Shown piece after piece: positions 9,395 through 18,707 of a stretch of 64,000 bases of DNA. The notes below the pieces were generated by a model, which was not told the DNA's origin, did no database searches, and saw only the letters and a list, made by a program, of their open reading frames with translations. The translations under genes were made by a program, and so were the position numbers. Source of the stretch: Pelagibius sp040217155 (GTDB lineage Bacteria; Pseudomonadota; Alphaproteobacteria; Kiloniellales; Kiloniellaceae); assembly GCA_040217155.1 (NCBI GenBank), contig JAVJNS010000026.1, forward strand, positions 62,001 to 126,000, written 5' to 3'. Positions within the stretch are counted from its first letter, which is position 1; each line of letters begins with the position of its first letter.

Positions 9395-11071
9395 CTACCG
9401 CGCCGAAGCCTTGGCGCGCAGGCCGCTCAAGGTGGCGCCCGGGGTGATCGCCTCCGGGTCGAGACGCAGTTCGATCAAGGCCGGCCTGCCGGCGTTCTGG
9501 GCGCGGGCGAAGGCCGCGGCGAAGTCGGCGTCGTCTTCCACCAGTTCGCCATGAGCGCCGTAGGCGCGGGCCAGCGCGGTAAAATCCGGGTTGGCCAGGT
9601 CAGTGGCGCTGGTCCGGCCCGGATAGTGATTTTCCTGATGCATGCGGATGGTGCCCAGCATGCCGTTGTTGACCACGATGACGATGATATTGAGGCCGTA
9701 CTGCGCCGCCGTCGCCAATTCCTGCCCGTGCATCATGAAACAGCCGTCGCCGGCAAAGCAGACGACCGGCCGTTCCGGGTGCAGCGCCTTGGCCGCCACC
9801 GCCGCCGGCAGGCCGTAGCCCATGGAACCCGAGGTCGGCGCAAGCTGGCTGCGGTAGTGACGGAAGCGATAAAATCGGTGCAGCCAGGCGCTGTAGTTGC
9901 CGGCACCGTTGGTGAGAATGGCTTCCGGTGGCAGGCTCTCGCTGAGCCAGGCGATGATCTTGCCGTACTGCAGCTTGCCGGGGATCTCCGTGGGGGCGTT
10001 GTGGGCCAGGTAGTCGGCCCGGGCCGAAGCGGTCCAAGCCTGCCAGGCGCTGGCGTCAAGGCGCGCGAGGGACAGTGCGGCGCGCGCGAAGGCGGCGGTG
10101 CCGGCCTGGATCGCCAGGTCGGGGCGGTATACGCGGCCAAGTTCTTCGGCACCGGGGTAGATGTGCACCAACGGCTGGTCTGGATTGGGAATTTTCATCA
10201 GGCTGTAGCCGCTGCTGGTCATCTCGCCGAAGCGTGCGCCGAGCAGGATCAGCAGGTCCGTTTCCCGCACCCTGGCCGCCAGCCTGGGATCGATGCCGAT
10301 ACCGACCTGGCCGACATAGCTCGGGTGCGTGTTGTCGAAGTAGTCCTGGCAACGGAAGGAGACGGCAACAGGCAGCTTGTTGCCGCCGGCGAAGGTTTCG
10401 AGACCGGCCTTGGCCTCGGCACTCCAGCCGCCGCCGCCGACGATGATCAAAGGGCGCTTCGCGCGCTCGAGCCGCAGCCTAAGATCTTCCATCAGCGCAG
10501 GGTCCGGATAGCCGGTGCTGGCGTGATACGGCTTGGCCAGGAGAGGGGCCGGAACCGGCGTCGAGAGCATGTCTTCGGGCAATGCCAGCACGACGGGGCC
10601 GGGCCGTCCGGAAGTTGCCGTATGGAAGGCGTGGCTCAGCATTTCCGGGATGCGCTGCGCTTCGTCGATCTGCGCCACCCACTTGGCCATCTGGCCGAAC
10701 ATGCGGCGGTAGTCGATCTCCTGGAAGGCCTCGCGCTCCATCATGCTGCGGCCGACCTGGCCGATGAACAGGATCATCGGCGTTGAGTCCTGAAACGCGA
10801 CATGGACACCGGCACTGGCGCTGGTCGCGCCGGGCCCCCGGGTGACAAAGCAAAGACCCGGGCGACCGGTCAGCTTGCCGTAGGCGTCGGCCATCATCGC
10901 CGCGCCGCCTTCCTGACGGCAGAGGTAGTAGGCGAGTTCCGGCGTGTCGTGCAGCGCGTCGAGGACCGCCAAGTAGCTCTCGCCCGGTACGCCGAAGGCG
11001 CAGTCGGCGCCCTCCGCCACCAACTGATTCACCAGGATCCTGCCGCCGTGCGCCAGATTGCTGTTGTCCAT
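9395..11071 (-). CDS. Thiamine-diphosphate-dependent enzyme, acetolactate synthase-like
   Basis: Large-subunit type ThDP enzyme, 558 residues, with the three domains in order: Pyr domain with catalytic Glu in FGVPGESY (about residue 27), central domain (about 190-320), and PP domain with the ThDP motif GDGCFMMHGQ ending in VVNN (about 445-475). It resembles acetolactate synthase or related 2-oxoacid lyases, but no small regulatory subunit and no ilv genes lie nearby, so a catabolic role is as likely as branched-chain amino-acid synthesis. Start ATG 11071 follows a GGAA element; the in-frame extension to 11173 is spurious. It diverges from the MscS channel gene. Confidence 0.88.
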   Translation of the reverse strand: MDNSNLAHGGRILVNQLVAEGADCAFGVPGESYLAVLDALHDTPELAYYLCRQEGGAAMMADAYGKLTGRPGLCFVTRGPGATSASAGVHVAFQDSTPMILFIGQVGRSMMEREAFQEIDYRRMFGQMAKWVAQIDEAQRIPEMLSHAFHTATSGRPGPVVLALPEDMLSTPVPAPLLAKPYHASTGYPDPALMEDLRLRLERAKRPLIIVGGGGWSAEAKAGLETFAGGNKLPVAVSFRCQDYFDNTHPSYVGQVGIGIDPRLAARVRETDLLILLGARFGEMTSSGYSLMKIPNPDQPLVHIYPGAEELGRVYRPDLAIQAGTAAFARAALSLARLDASAWQAWTASARADYLAHNAPTEIPGKLQYGKIIAWLSESLPPEAILTNGAGNYSAWLHRFYRFRHYRSQLAPTSGSMGYGLPAAVAAKALHPERPVVCFAGDGCFMMHGQELATAAQYGLNIIVIVVNNGMLGTIRMHQENHYPGRTSATDLANPDFTALARAYGAHGELVEDDADFAAAFARAQNAGRPALIELRLDPEAITPGATLSGLRAKASAR

Positions 11072-11201
11072 GTCGTTCCGTTCAATGACCAGAATTGTCG
11101 CAAGGCGCAGACTAGAACATCGGCAAGACGGCGCAAGGGCGGCTTTCACAGCCTTGATCGGCCGTGCTAACACTCTAAGGAATTCTGGAGGAAATCCCGC
11201 C

Positions 11202-13718
11202 TTGCGTCGCTCTGCCTGTCATTTTGCACTGTTGCTGGCCGCCTTGCTGGCGCTCTGCCCGCTGCGGGGCGCCGCGGCGCAGACAGCGGCAGATGACAGC
11301 GGCCGGCTGGCCATGGAACATTTGGTCCGCAACCTCGACCTGATCGAACAGCAGTTGAAGCGAGCCGACACCACGGCCGAGAGCGCCGGCCGTTTCTACG
11401 ATGTGACGGCGAGAGCGCGCAAGGCGGCGGCGGCCCAGGTCGAGAATTTGGAGCCGCAGGTCGAGAGCCTGCAGCGCCGCCTCGATGCGCTAGGACCTTT
11501 GCCGGACGGGGAGTCGGCAGCGGAAGCGCCGACGGTGACCCAACAGCGGGCGGTCCTGGAAGAAGACCTGAAACGCCTCAAGGCGCAGATCACTCAGGCC
11601 AAGCTGACCATCGTGCGGGCCAATGAGATCGATGCGGAGGTCGGCTCCCTCACACAGCGCAAGCGGTTCGAGGCCTTGTTCCATACCTATCCGTTCCCCT
11701 GGTCGCCTGACGTCTGGCGCCAAGGCGGACCGGAGTTTTTGGCCATATTGGAGGAGATCGCCCGCTCCCCGGAAGCTTGGTGGCAAGGCCTGGAGGCAGA
11801 GCAACGCAGCCAGGCAGTATCTCTGCGCGTCGCGGCCTTGCTGATTCTGACGCTGGCGCTGGGCTGGTTCCTGCGCCACTGGCTGATCAGCCGTCATGGG
11901 CGCGATCCCGCGGAAGAGGAGCCGAGCTACAGCGCACGCCTGCTCGCCGCCATCGCCAATACCGTCGCCCGCGGTATCGTGCCGGCGCTGATCTTCGCGG
12001 GGCTGCTATATCTGGTCTGGTCCAGCGGTGCGGAGGCGCAGAGCCTGTTCTGGGCGTTGATGTCGATCCTCTTCGCCGTCTTGGCCTTCTTCAGCCTGGC
12101 CTGGGCCGTGCCTTACGCGGTGCTCTCGCCGGACCTGCCGCAGTGGCGGCTGCTGCCGGTGTCGCCCAAGAACGCCAGAAAGCTCGGGTGGCGCTTTACG
12201 CTGCTGGCGGCGCTTTTCGCCATCGGGATTTTCATGGGCGAGGCGCAGGCGCGGATCGGCGTCAGCGACGCCTATTTCTCACTTTCCACTTTTTTCCTCA
12301 ATCTCCTGCCGGCCTTGGTGCTGATCAATACGTCGCGCCAACGCTACTGGGATCGCGTTCCGCAAGCCGGCAAGACTCAGGATGACACTGAATCCGACGG
12401 GGTCGAACCGCCGCCCACTCAGACGGGCCCCGGTTTTTGGCGCCCGGCAAGCCGTCGCCTCGTCGCGGTGATCGCGATGCTCAGTGTTCTGGCATCGCTC
12501 GCCGGCTACGCCGACCTGGCCGAGTTCCTCATCACCAACCTTCTGCTCAGTATCGTCACTCTGGCGGCCCTCATCATTCTGCGCGGCTTGGCACGGGAAG
12601 CGATCGGCGCGGGGTTGCGGTCCGACTTCATGCGCGAGGCTCTGGAAATTCGCCACGTCGCGCGCAACCGCTTGAAATTCTGGCTGCGCGCCTTGCTCGA
12701 TGCCGCGCTGATGGGCATCGGCGCTATAGTCATCGCCGCGATCTGGGGTTCGCCCTTTGGCGACTTCTGGGCCGAGACCCGCCGCCTGCTCTCCGGGATT
12801 ACCATTGGCGGCGTCACGATCTCCGTCTCCGATCTTCTGGCTGCCCTTTTGGTCTTCGCGGCGATCCTGCTGTTGACCCGCCTGGGACAGCGCTTTCTGG
12901 GCAACAGTGTGCTGCCCCAGACCGGATTCGATTCAGGTGTTCAGCATTCGCTGTCCGCCGGTTTCGGTTATGTCGGTATTATCCTTGCCGCCATCTTCGG
13001 CATCTCCGCGCTGGGCATCGATCTCTCCAACATTGCGCTGATCGCCGGCGCGTTATCGGTGGGTATCGGCTTCGGGCTGCAGGCCGTCGTCAGCAATTTC
13101 GTGTCCGGTATCATCCTGCTGATCGAGCGGCCGATCAAAGTGGGCGATTGGGTGCTGGTCGGCGGCAACGAGGGAACGGTCAAGCGCATGACCGTGCGCT
13201 CGACGGAATTGACGACCTTCCAGCGCGCCTCGGTGATCATCCCGAATTCTGATTTCATTTCCACGGCGGTGACCAACTGGACCCACAAGGACCACTACGG
13301 GCGGATCGAGGTCCCTGTCGGCGTCGCCTATGGGTCGGATGTCGAGAAAGTGCGCGAACTCTTGCTCGCTTGCGCCCAGAAGCACGAGCGGGTGCTGACC
13401 TCGCCGGAGCCCTTCGTGCTGTTCATGAACTTCGGCAACAGCAGCCTGGATTTCGAGCTGCGCTGCTACACCGGCGAAGTCAGCTTCCGCTTGGTCATCT
13501 CCAGCGACCTGCGCTTTGCCATCGACAAGGCCTTTCGCGAAGAGGGCATCGAGATCCCCTTCCCGCAGCAGGTCGTGCACTTTGCCGGCGACGCGGCCCC
13601 GGTCCTGCCGCCCCGGGACCAGGCAGATCAAGCACAATCGCACCAAGACAGGCCGCCTCAGGAAGCGCCGGAAGGCGCGTCGGGGCAGGCCGCGGAGGGC
13701 GAAGGGCCGCAGTCCTGA
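11202..13718 (+). CDS. Large MscS-family mechanosensitive channel with DUF3772-type N-terminus
   Basis: Inner-membrane channel of about 838 residues. A signal peptide (RRSACHFALLLAALLALCPL, cleavage after GAAAQ) leads into a periplasmic coiled-coil domain (about 27-190), then about ten to eleven membrane helices. The MscS core lies near residues 610-780, with the pore-lining and beta-domain signature SVGIGFGLQAVVSNFVSG followed by ERPIKVGDWV. The start is TTG 11202, preceded at 11186-11192 by a strong GGAGG; an earlier in-frame ATG would put 48 basic residues before the signal peptide. It releases solutes on osmotic downshock. A terminator follows directly. Confidence 0.9.
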   Translation: MRRSACHFALLLAALLALCPLRGAAAQTAADDSGRLAMEHLVRNLDLIEQQLKRADTTAESAGRFYDVTARARKAAAAQVENLEPQVESLQRRLDALGPLPDGESAAEAPTVTQQRAVLEEDLKRLKAQITQAKLTIVRANEIDAEVGSLTQRKRFEALFHTYPFPWSPDVWRQGGPEFLAILEEIARSPEAWWQGLEAEQRSQAVSLRVAALLILTLALGWFLRHWLISRHGRDPAEEEPSYSARLLAAIANTVARGIVPALIFAGLLYLVWSSGAEAQSLFWALMSILFAVLAFFSLAWAVPYAVLSPDLPQWRLLPVSPKNARKLGWRFTLLAALFAIGIFMGEAQARIGVSDAYFSLSTFFLNLLPALVLINTSRQRYWDRVPQAGKTQDDTESDGVEPPPTQTGPGFWRPASRRLVAVIAMLSVLASLAGYADLAEFLITNLLLSIVTLAALIILRGLAREAIGAGLRSDFMREALEIRHVARNRLKFWLRALLDAALMGIGAIVIAAIWGSPFGDFWAETRRLLSGITIGGVTISVSDLLAALLVFAAILLLTRLGQRFLGNSVLPQTGFDSGVQHSLSAGFGYVGIILAAIFGISALGIDLSNIALIAGALSVGIGFGLQAVVSNFVSGIILLIERPIKVGDWVLVGGNEGTVKRMTVRSTELTTFQRASVIIPNSDFISTAVTNWTHKDHYGRIEVPVGVAYGSDVEKVRELLLACAQKHERVLTSPEPFVLFMNFGNSSLDFELRCYTGEVSFRLVISSDLRFAIDKAFREEGIEIPFPQQVVHFAGDAAPVLPPRDQADQAQSHQDRPPQEAPEGASGQAAEGEGPQS

Positions 13719-13723
13719 TCCCC

Positions 13724-13760
13724 CTCCGCCAGATATTTTCACAGAACTGGCGGGGTTTTT
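13724..13760 (+). terminator. Rho-independent terminator after the MscS gene
   Basis: Nine-pair inverted repeat, 13724-13732 against 13747-13755 (CCGCCAG/CTGGCGG core, one G-T pair), with a 14-base loop, followed by five T at 13756-13760. It begins six bases after the MscS stop. This is the clearest intrinsic terminator in the window. Confidence 0.85.
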
Positions 13761-13881
13761 CCCGCCCATTCCGTATTCGGAGTGTACATTAGGCTGTTGC
13801 GTCTGGCGGTGTGCGGCCTAAACTCCGCATCCCCTGGGAGGAGCGCGCTTGCCGCCACGGCCGGCGCGAGGCCTTACCGAA

Positions 13882-13897
13882 CCCGGTGAGGACCGGG
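13882..13897 (+). other. GC-rich hairpin in the rhodanese-metZ leader
   Basis: Perfect six-pair stem CCCGGT/ACCGGG around a four-base GAGG loop, about 28 bases before the rhodanese start. It sits in a roughly 165-base leader following the MscS terminator. It might be a structured 5' UTR element, but I could not match it to a known SAM-responsive riboswitch. Confidence 0.4.
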
Positions 13898-13924
13898 AAG
13901 CTCAATGTTTCTGGGAGTGGCGTT

Positions 13925-14347
13925 ATGGGAGATGGCTACGCAGGAGATCTGCACCCGGCGGAAGCTTGGGAACTGCTGGAGAAAGACCCCAAATCCGTGC
14001 TGGTGGATGTGCGCACCACGCCGGAGTGGGGTTTTGTCGGCGTGCCGCGCCTCGATGGCATCGGCAAGGAGACGCTCTGCGTTTCCTGGCAGGTTTTTCC
14101 GGACATGGCGCACAATGAAAATTTTGCCGCAGAGGTCGCGGCACGCGGCGTCGGCAAGGATCAGCCGGTGCTGCTGCTGTGCCGCTCGGGCGCGCGCTCA
14201 CGAGCGGCCGCCATTGCGCTGACCGCAGCCGGTTTTGGGCCCTGCTACAACGTGGCGGAAGGCTTCGAGGGCGACCGCGACGGCGCCGCCCACCGTGGCA
14301 GCGTCGGCGGCTGGAAGTTTGCCGGTCTGCCCTGGGCGCAAGGCTAG
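13925..14347 (+). CDS. Rhodanese-like sulfurtransferase
   Basis: Single rhodanese domain of 140 residues, cytosolic. The active-site loop is CRSGARS (Cys at about residue 83) and the N-terminal strand holds SVLVDVRTTPEWGFVG. Rhodaneses carry sulfur as a persulfide. Here the next gene, 44 bases downstream, is an O-succinylhomoserine sulfhydrylase; a rhodanese beside metZ is a recurrent alphaproteobacterial arrangement and suggests sulfide or persulfide supply to homocysteine synthesis. Start ATG 13925 follows GGGAG; earlier in-frame codons have no ribosome-binding site. Confidence 0.88.
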   Translation: MGDGYAGDLHPAEAWELLEKDPKSVLVDVRTTPEWGFVGVPRLDGIGKETLCVSWQVFPDMAHNENFAAEVAARGVGKDQPVLLLCRSGARSRAAAIALTAAGFGPCYNVAEGFEGDRDGAAHRGSVGGWKFAGLPWAQG

Positions 14348-14391
14348 GCGCAGCGAGAGGCAGCACGTCAGGAGACCTAGGAAGCAGGACC

Positions 14392-15585
14392 ATGCCCAAG
14401 GACAATACCCCCACGCGGCGCTGGCGACCGCAAACCGAAATGGTGCGCGGCGGCTTGGCGCGCAGCGGCTTCGACGAGACCAGCGAGGCGCTCTATCTGA
14501 CCTCGGGCTATGTCTACGGCTCCGCCGAGGAAGCCGAGGCGGCCTTCAAGGGCGACAAGGAGCGCTTCGTCTATTCGCGCTATGCCAATCCGACCGTTTC
14601 CATGTTCGAGGAGCGGCTGCGCCTGCTCGAGGGCGCCGAGGCCTGCCGTGCCACGGCAAGCGGCATGAGCGCGGTTTTCGCTTCGCTGATGGCGCAGTTG
14701 AAGGCTGGTGACCGGGTGGTGGCCTCGCGGGCGCTGTTCGGTTCCTGCGATTACATCGTCGCCGAGCTGCTGCCGCGCTACGGCATCGAGACCCAGCTTA
14801 TCGACGGCACCGACCTCGCGGCCTGGGAAGACGCCCTGGCGCCGGGCGCTCGGGCGGTCTTCATGGAGACGCCCTCCAACCCGACGCTGGAGGTCATCGA
14901 CATCGAGGCGGTCAGCAAGCTGGCCCACGCCGTCGGCGCCTCGGTCATCGTGGACAACGTTTTCGCCACGCCGTCGTTGCAGCGCCCGATCGAACTGGGC
15001 GCCGACATCGTGGTCTATTCCGCCACCAAGCACATCGACGGCCAGGGGCGTGCCATGGGCGGCGCCATCCTCTGCAGCCAGGCCTTCATCAAGGACCATC
15101 TGCAGATGTTCTACCGCCACACCGGGCCCTCGATGAGCCCCTTCAACGCCTGGGTCATGCTCAAGGGTCTCGAGACTCTGGACCTGCGGGTTGAGCGGCA
15201 CTGCGCCAACGCGCTGGCCGTGGCCGAATTCCTCGAGAGCCGTAACGGCGTCACGCGGGTTCTCTATCCCGGTCTCGCCAGCCACCCGCAGGCAGAGCTC
15301 GTGAGACGCCAGATGAAGGGTGGCAGCACCCTGGTGGCCTTCGAGGTCGAGGGCGGCAAGGCGCGCGCTTTCCGCCTGCTGAACGCGCTGACAACTATCG
15401 ACATCTCCAACAACCTCGGCGATGCCAAGAGCCTGGTCACTCATCCGGCGACCACGACCCATCAGCGTCTCTCGCCGGAGGGCCGCGCGGAGCTCGGCAT
15501 CGGCGACGGCTTGCTGCGCCTCTCCGTTGGCCTGGAAGACCCCGCCGACATCATCGAGGATCTCGACCAGGCGCTCAGCGCCTAG
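14392..15585 (+). CDS. metZ: O-succinylhomoserine sulfhydrylase
   Basis: PLP enzyme of the Cys/Met metabolism family, 397 residues. It forms homocysteine from O-succinylhomoserine (or acetylhomoserine) and sulfide. The PLP-lysine is in YSATKHIDGQG (about residue 213), with the SRYANPT and ETPSNPT segments and C-terminal SVGLEDPADIIEDL all typical. The phrase THPATTTHQRL near the end favours sulfhydrylase over gamma-lyase. Start ATG 14392 follows AGGAAG. It is co-directional with the rhodanese gene 44 bases upstream. It converges with tctA, leaving a 51-base gap. Confidence 0.92.
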   Translation: MPKDNTPTRRWRPQTEMVRGGLARSGFDETSEALYLTSGYVYGSAEEAEAAFKGDKERFVYSRYANPTVSMFEERLRLLEGAEACRATASGMSAVFASLMAQLKAGDRVVASRALFGSCDYIVAELLPRYGIETQLIDGTDLAAWEDALAPGARAVFMETPSNPTLEVIDIEAVSKLAHAVGASVIVDNVFATPSLQRPIELGADIVVYSATKHIDGQGRAMGGAILCSQAFIKDHLQMFYRHTGPSMSPFNAWVMLKGLETLDLRVERHCANALAVAEFLESRNGVTRVLYPGLASHPQAELVRRQMKGGSTLVAFEVEGGKARAFRLLNALTTIDISNNLGDAKSLVTHPATTTHQRLSPEGRAELGIGDGLLRLSVGLEDPADIIEDLDQALSA

Positions 15586-15636
15586 CCGGCTTCGGCGTCG
15601 TTCCCGCTGTCGGTCCGGCGCTCGCCGGGCCGCCGA

Positions 15637-17121
15637 TCAAGGTTTGCGCGCGCGCCAGGCGGACCACGCGAGGGTCGCCAGAATCGCGGCCAGCAGGAAG
15701 GCGCTGATCGGGCGGGTCACAAAGACGCTCAGGTCCATGGCATTCGCGGCCAGGCCGTTGCGCAGGTTCACCTCGATGATCGGACCCAGCACCAGTCCGA
15801 TGACAACGGGCGCCATGGGAAAGCCGAAGCGCGCGAGGCAATAGCCGGCGATCCCCAGAACCGCGATCAGGCCGACCTCGAAAGGCGCATGGCCGATCGA
15901 AAACGCTCCGGCGGCGCAGAGCACGGCGATGATCGGCAGCAGGATGCGCGGCGGGATCGTGAGAATCTTCGGCAGGATCCGCCGCGCCCCCAGGCCCAGC
16001 ACGAGAGTCATTAAGGCGGCCACCAGCAGGATGGTGAGGATCTGGGCAAACAGGTCGCCGTGCTCGAAAATGAAAAAGGGGCCGGGATCGATGCCCTGGA
16101 TGAGCAGCGCGCCGATCAGCACGGCGGTCACCGTATCTCCCGGGATACCGAGAGTCAGCAGCGGTACCAGTGCGCCACCGGTCACGGCGTTGTTGGCGGA
16201 TTCAGCCGCGATGATACCGCGGCTGGCGGCGTACTCTTCGCCGCTAGACTCCGCTTCGCGGCGTTGCGATTGGCCGTAAGCGATCCAGGCGGCGATGGTC
16301 GGCCCCGTGCCGGGCAGGATGCCGATAAAGGTACCGATAATGGAACTCTTGAGCAGCAGCCAGCTGTGCTGCAGCGCCAAGCCAGGCAGGCGCAAGACCG
16401 GATGGCGCTGCTGTGGCGGCAGGTCCGCAGGACCCTGCTCGGCGGAGGCTTGCAGCAGCATCTCGGCCACGGCGAAGAAAGCGATCAGCGTTGGGATCAG
16501 GGGCACGCCGCCCTGTAATTCGGGCAGGCCGAGAGTGAATCGGGGCATGCCGCCGACTTCGTCGATGCCCATGGTGCCGAGGAACATGCCGATTGTGGCC
16601 CCCAGGATGCCCTTGACCAGCGAACCGCCTGAAACCGCTGCCACGCAGATCAGCCCGAAGAGGCCGAGGGCGAAGTATTCGACCGACGTGAATTCCAGCG
16701 CGAAAGCGGCGAGGTTGGGCGCCGCCACCATCAGGATGGCGATGGAAATCAGCCCGCCGATGACCGAGGCGATCACCGCCAGACTGATCGCCAGATCCGC
16801 CTTGCCGGCGCGCGCCAGGCGGTAGCCGTCCAGCGCTGTGGCGGCATTGCCCGGGGCGCCGGGCGTATTGATCAGGATCGCCGGGATCGAACCGGCGAAA
16901 TATCCGGCGGAATAGATGCCGAGCAGCAGCGCCATGGCGACGTCAAATCCGGCGCCGAAGGTCAGCGGCGTGGCGATGGCGACACCGGTGGTCGCCGTCA
17001 AACCGGGCGATGCGCCAAAGACGAAACCGACGAGCACACCGATCAGGGTCCACAGCAGGATCTCGGGCTGGAACACCGTAGCCGCCCCCGCGACCAGGGT
17101 ATCGAAGGGGATCAGGTCCAT
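15637..17121 (-). CDS. tctA: Tripartite tricarboxylate transporter large permease TctA
   Basis: Inner-membrane permease of the TctA family, 494 residues, with about eleven to twelve helices. The family motif is seen near the N-terminus as FGASPGLTATTGVAIATPLT (about 32-51), with a second copy of the fold including GILPGTGPTIAAWIAY (about 270-285). It acts with TctB and the periplasmic TctC to import carboxylates using the ion gradient. ATG 17121 is used; it lies inside the end of tctB with a ten-base overlap. Gene order is tctC-tctB-tctA. Confidence 0.93.
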   Translation of the reverse strand: MDLIPFDTLVAGAATVFQPEILLWTLIGVLVGFVFGASPGLTATTGVAIATPLTFGAGFDVAMALLLGIYSAGYFAGSIPAILINTPGAPGNAATALDGYRLARAGKADLAISLAVIASVIGGLISIAILMVAAPNLAAFALEFTSVEYFALGLFGLICVAAVSGGSLVKGILGATIGMFLGTMGIDEVGGMPRFTLGLPELQGGVPLIPTLIAFFAVAEMLLQASAEQGPADLPPQQRHPVLRLPGLALQHSWLLLKSSIIGTFIGILPGTGPTIAAWIAYGQSQRREAESSGEEYAASRGIIAAESANNAVTGGALVPLLTLGIPGDTVTAVLIGALLIQGIDPGPFFIFEHGDLFAQILTILLVAALMTLVLGLGARRILPKILTIPPRILLPIIAVLCAAGAFSIGHAPFEVGLIAVLGIAGYCLARFGFPMAPVVIGLVLGPIIEVNLRNGLAANAMDLSVFVTRPISAFLLAAILATLAWSAWRARKP

Positions 17122-17546
17122 ACCGGCAGCAACACGGTGAAGCCATAACGAAACAGCAAGTACGTGGTGGCCGAAATCGCGAGTGGCAGCAGGGTCAATT
17201 CGAGCCGACTTCGCGATCCAAGGATCCACATCGCCGCCAGCACGAAGGCCCAGGTGCCGAGGCGGAAATCGGCATAGCGGAAGGTGAGGGCATAGATCAG
17301 GAAGACGGCCGCGAAGGCGAGCCCCCGCCGTCTCAGCAGCTTCTCGATGACGGTTGCGAGCGGGAGGCTCCCTGGCTTCAAGGCCAGCAGCAGGCCGCCG
17401 AAGATCAAGATGCAAGAGAGCAGATAGGGGAAGAACCTGGCGGATAGCGTCGGCTGTCCGGCGAGAGTTTCGAGTTGCGAAGCTGCGGCTGCCAGCACAA
17501 TCCCGGCGCCGGTGCCGGCAATCCCGGCCAGTCTGTCCGCTTTCAT
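17112..17546 (-). CDS. tctB: Tripartite tricarboxylate transporter small permease TctB
   Basis: Small membrane subunit, 144 residues, with four hydrophobic segments, the expected TctB layout. It opens MKADRLAGIAGTGAGIVLAA and ends LFRYGFTVLLPVW, a typical TctB C-terminus. Start ATG 17546 is preceded by CAGGGCGG. It overlaps tctA by ten bases and follows tctC after about 90 bases. Confidence 0.9.
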   Translation of the reverse strand: MKADRLAGIAGTGAGIVLAAAASQLETLAGQPTLSARFFPYLLSCILIFGGLLLALKPGSLPLATVIEKLLRRRGLAFAAVFLIYALTFRYADFRLGTWAFVLAAMWILGSRSRLELTLLPLAISATTYLLFRYGFTVLLPVWT

Positions 17547-17635
17547 GGAGCCGCCCTGTTCCCTCACTCTTGGTGACGGGTGGCGGGCCGTCAGCCTTCC
17601 AGCCGGCGGCCCGGCGTGCCCCGCCACCCCGTGCT

Positions 17636-18607
17636 TTACTTCATTAAGCCGATTTCCTTCAGCACCTTGGCATGGGTGTCGACGTTTTCATTGATGCGCT
17701 GTTGAAAGGCCGCACCGTCGAGGAAGGCCTCGTTGAGGTTGAACTTCTTATAGAGTTCGCGGGTTTCATCGGTGTTGGCTACCTCGGCGATCGTCTCGCG
17801 CAGCTTGGCCACCACGTCGGCCGGCGCGCCACTGTTGGTCAAGAGGCCAAACCACACCGCGACATCGAAATCGAAACCCTGCTCGCGGAATGTCGGTACA
17901 TCCGGCAGGAAGGCGAGGCGGTCTTTCGCCGCGGTGGCCAGGACACGAAGCTTTCCGGCCTTTGCCAGACTGGTGTAGTTGGAAGCGCCGACGAAGACGA
18001 AGTCGACTTCGCCGGAGAGCGCTTTCGTGACGGCGCCCTTGCCGCCGCGCCCGCCGATGTGAGTCAACTCGATGCCCTGGTCCTTGGCGAAGATCTCCAT
18101 ATTGATGTGCTGCGTGGCGCCGGGGCCAGGAGTCGAGTAGGTGACCTTGCCGGGGGCCTGTTTCGCTGCTTCAACGATTTCCTGCACCGTGGTGTAGGGA
18201 CTGTCGGCAGCGACGGCGAGCGCGATGGGCGCTTCGACCAACTGGGCAAGCGGAACGAAATCGTCGGTCTGATAGCCGGCGTCACTGATCAGCGGTCGCG
18301 CCGTAAGAGCGCCAGTGGAACCCATCAACAGGGTATAGCCGTCATCCGCCGCCTTGTTCGCCTCGGCGGTCCCCTTGCCGCCGCCGGCGCCGGGAATGTT
18401 CTTGACGATGAAGGGCACCCCAAGCTTGTCTTTCAAGCGGTCTGCGATCACGCGGGCGGTGCTGTCGAGCGCGTCACCGGCGCCGAAGGGGACAACGATC
18501 TCAACCGGCTTTTCCGGATAGCCGGCGCCGAGCGCGCCGCCTGTGGTGAAGGTTGCCAGGCAGGCGGCGGCTATCAAACCGCCAGCCAGATTTTTCCAGT
18601 TCGCCAT
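17636..18607 (-). CDS. tctC: Tripartite tricarboxylate transporter substrate-binding protein TctC
   Basis: Periplasmic binding protein of the Bug/TctC family, 323 residues. The signal peptide runs to about residue 28 (AAACLATFTTGGALGA). Mature features are YPEKPVEIVVPFGAGDALD, the FIVKNIPGAGGGKG loop that contacts the ligand carboxylate, and LAFLPDVPTFREQGFD. Start ATG 18607 has GGGAGG about eight bases upstream. The gene diverges from a GntR/HutC regulator over 82-100 bases carrying a HutC-like operator, so its ligand is probably also the regulator's effector or a related compound. Confidence 0.92.
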   Translation of the reverse strand: MANWKNLAGGLIAAACLATFTTGGALGAGYPEKPVEIVVPFGAGDALDSTARVIADRLKDKLGVPFIVKNIPGAGGGKGTAEANKAADDGYTLLMGSTGALTARPLISDAGYQTDDFVPLAQLVEAPIALAVAADSPYTTVQEIVEAAKQAPGKVTYSTPGPGATQHINMEIFAKDQGIELTHIGGRGGKGAVTKALSGEVDFVFVGASNYTSLAKAGKLRVLATAAKDRLAFLPDVPTFREQGFDFDVAVWFGLLTNSGAPADVVAKLRETIAEVANTDETRELYKKFNLNEAFLDGAAFQQRINENVDTHAKVLKEIGLMK

Positions 18608-18672
18608 TTCCAAGCCTCCCGAACTCAGATGTTGACCGATAAAGGCACTTAACGATACTTCCATATTCTATA

Positions 18673-18686
18673 CATGTATATACAAG
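18673..18686. promoter_or_regulatory. HutC/GntR-type operator between tctC and the regulator
   Basis: The 14 bases match the symmetric HutC-subfamily consensus CTTGTATATACAAG at all but one position (base 18674). The inner ten bases TGTATATACA are a perfect palindrome. A second perfect 12-base palindrome (TATACATGTATA, 18669-18680) overlaps it. The site lies in the divergent spacer next to a gene for a regulator of the same subfamily, which supports autoregulation together with control of tctCBA. Confidence 0.75.
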
Positions 18687-18707
18687 CACATGCTTTCGTG
18701 CTCAGCT

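Noticed and set aside
13761..14391. SAM riboswitch before metZ
   Set aside because: I could not match the leader to SAM-I, SAM-II or SAH consensus patterns; only a generic hairpin can be reported.
15601..15636. Short GC-rich inverted repeat between metZ and tctA
   Set aside because: The stem is short with a tiny loop and no T-run follows, so it is not a supportable terminator.
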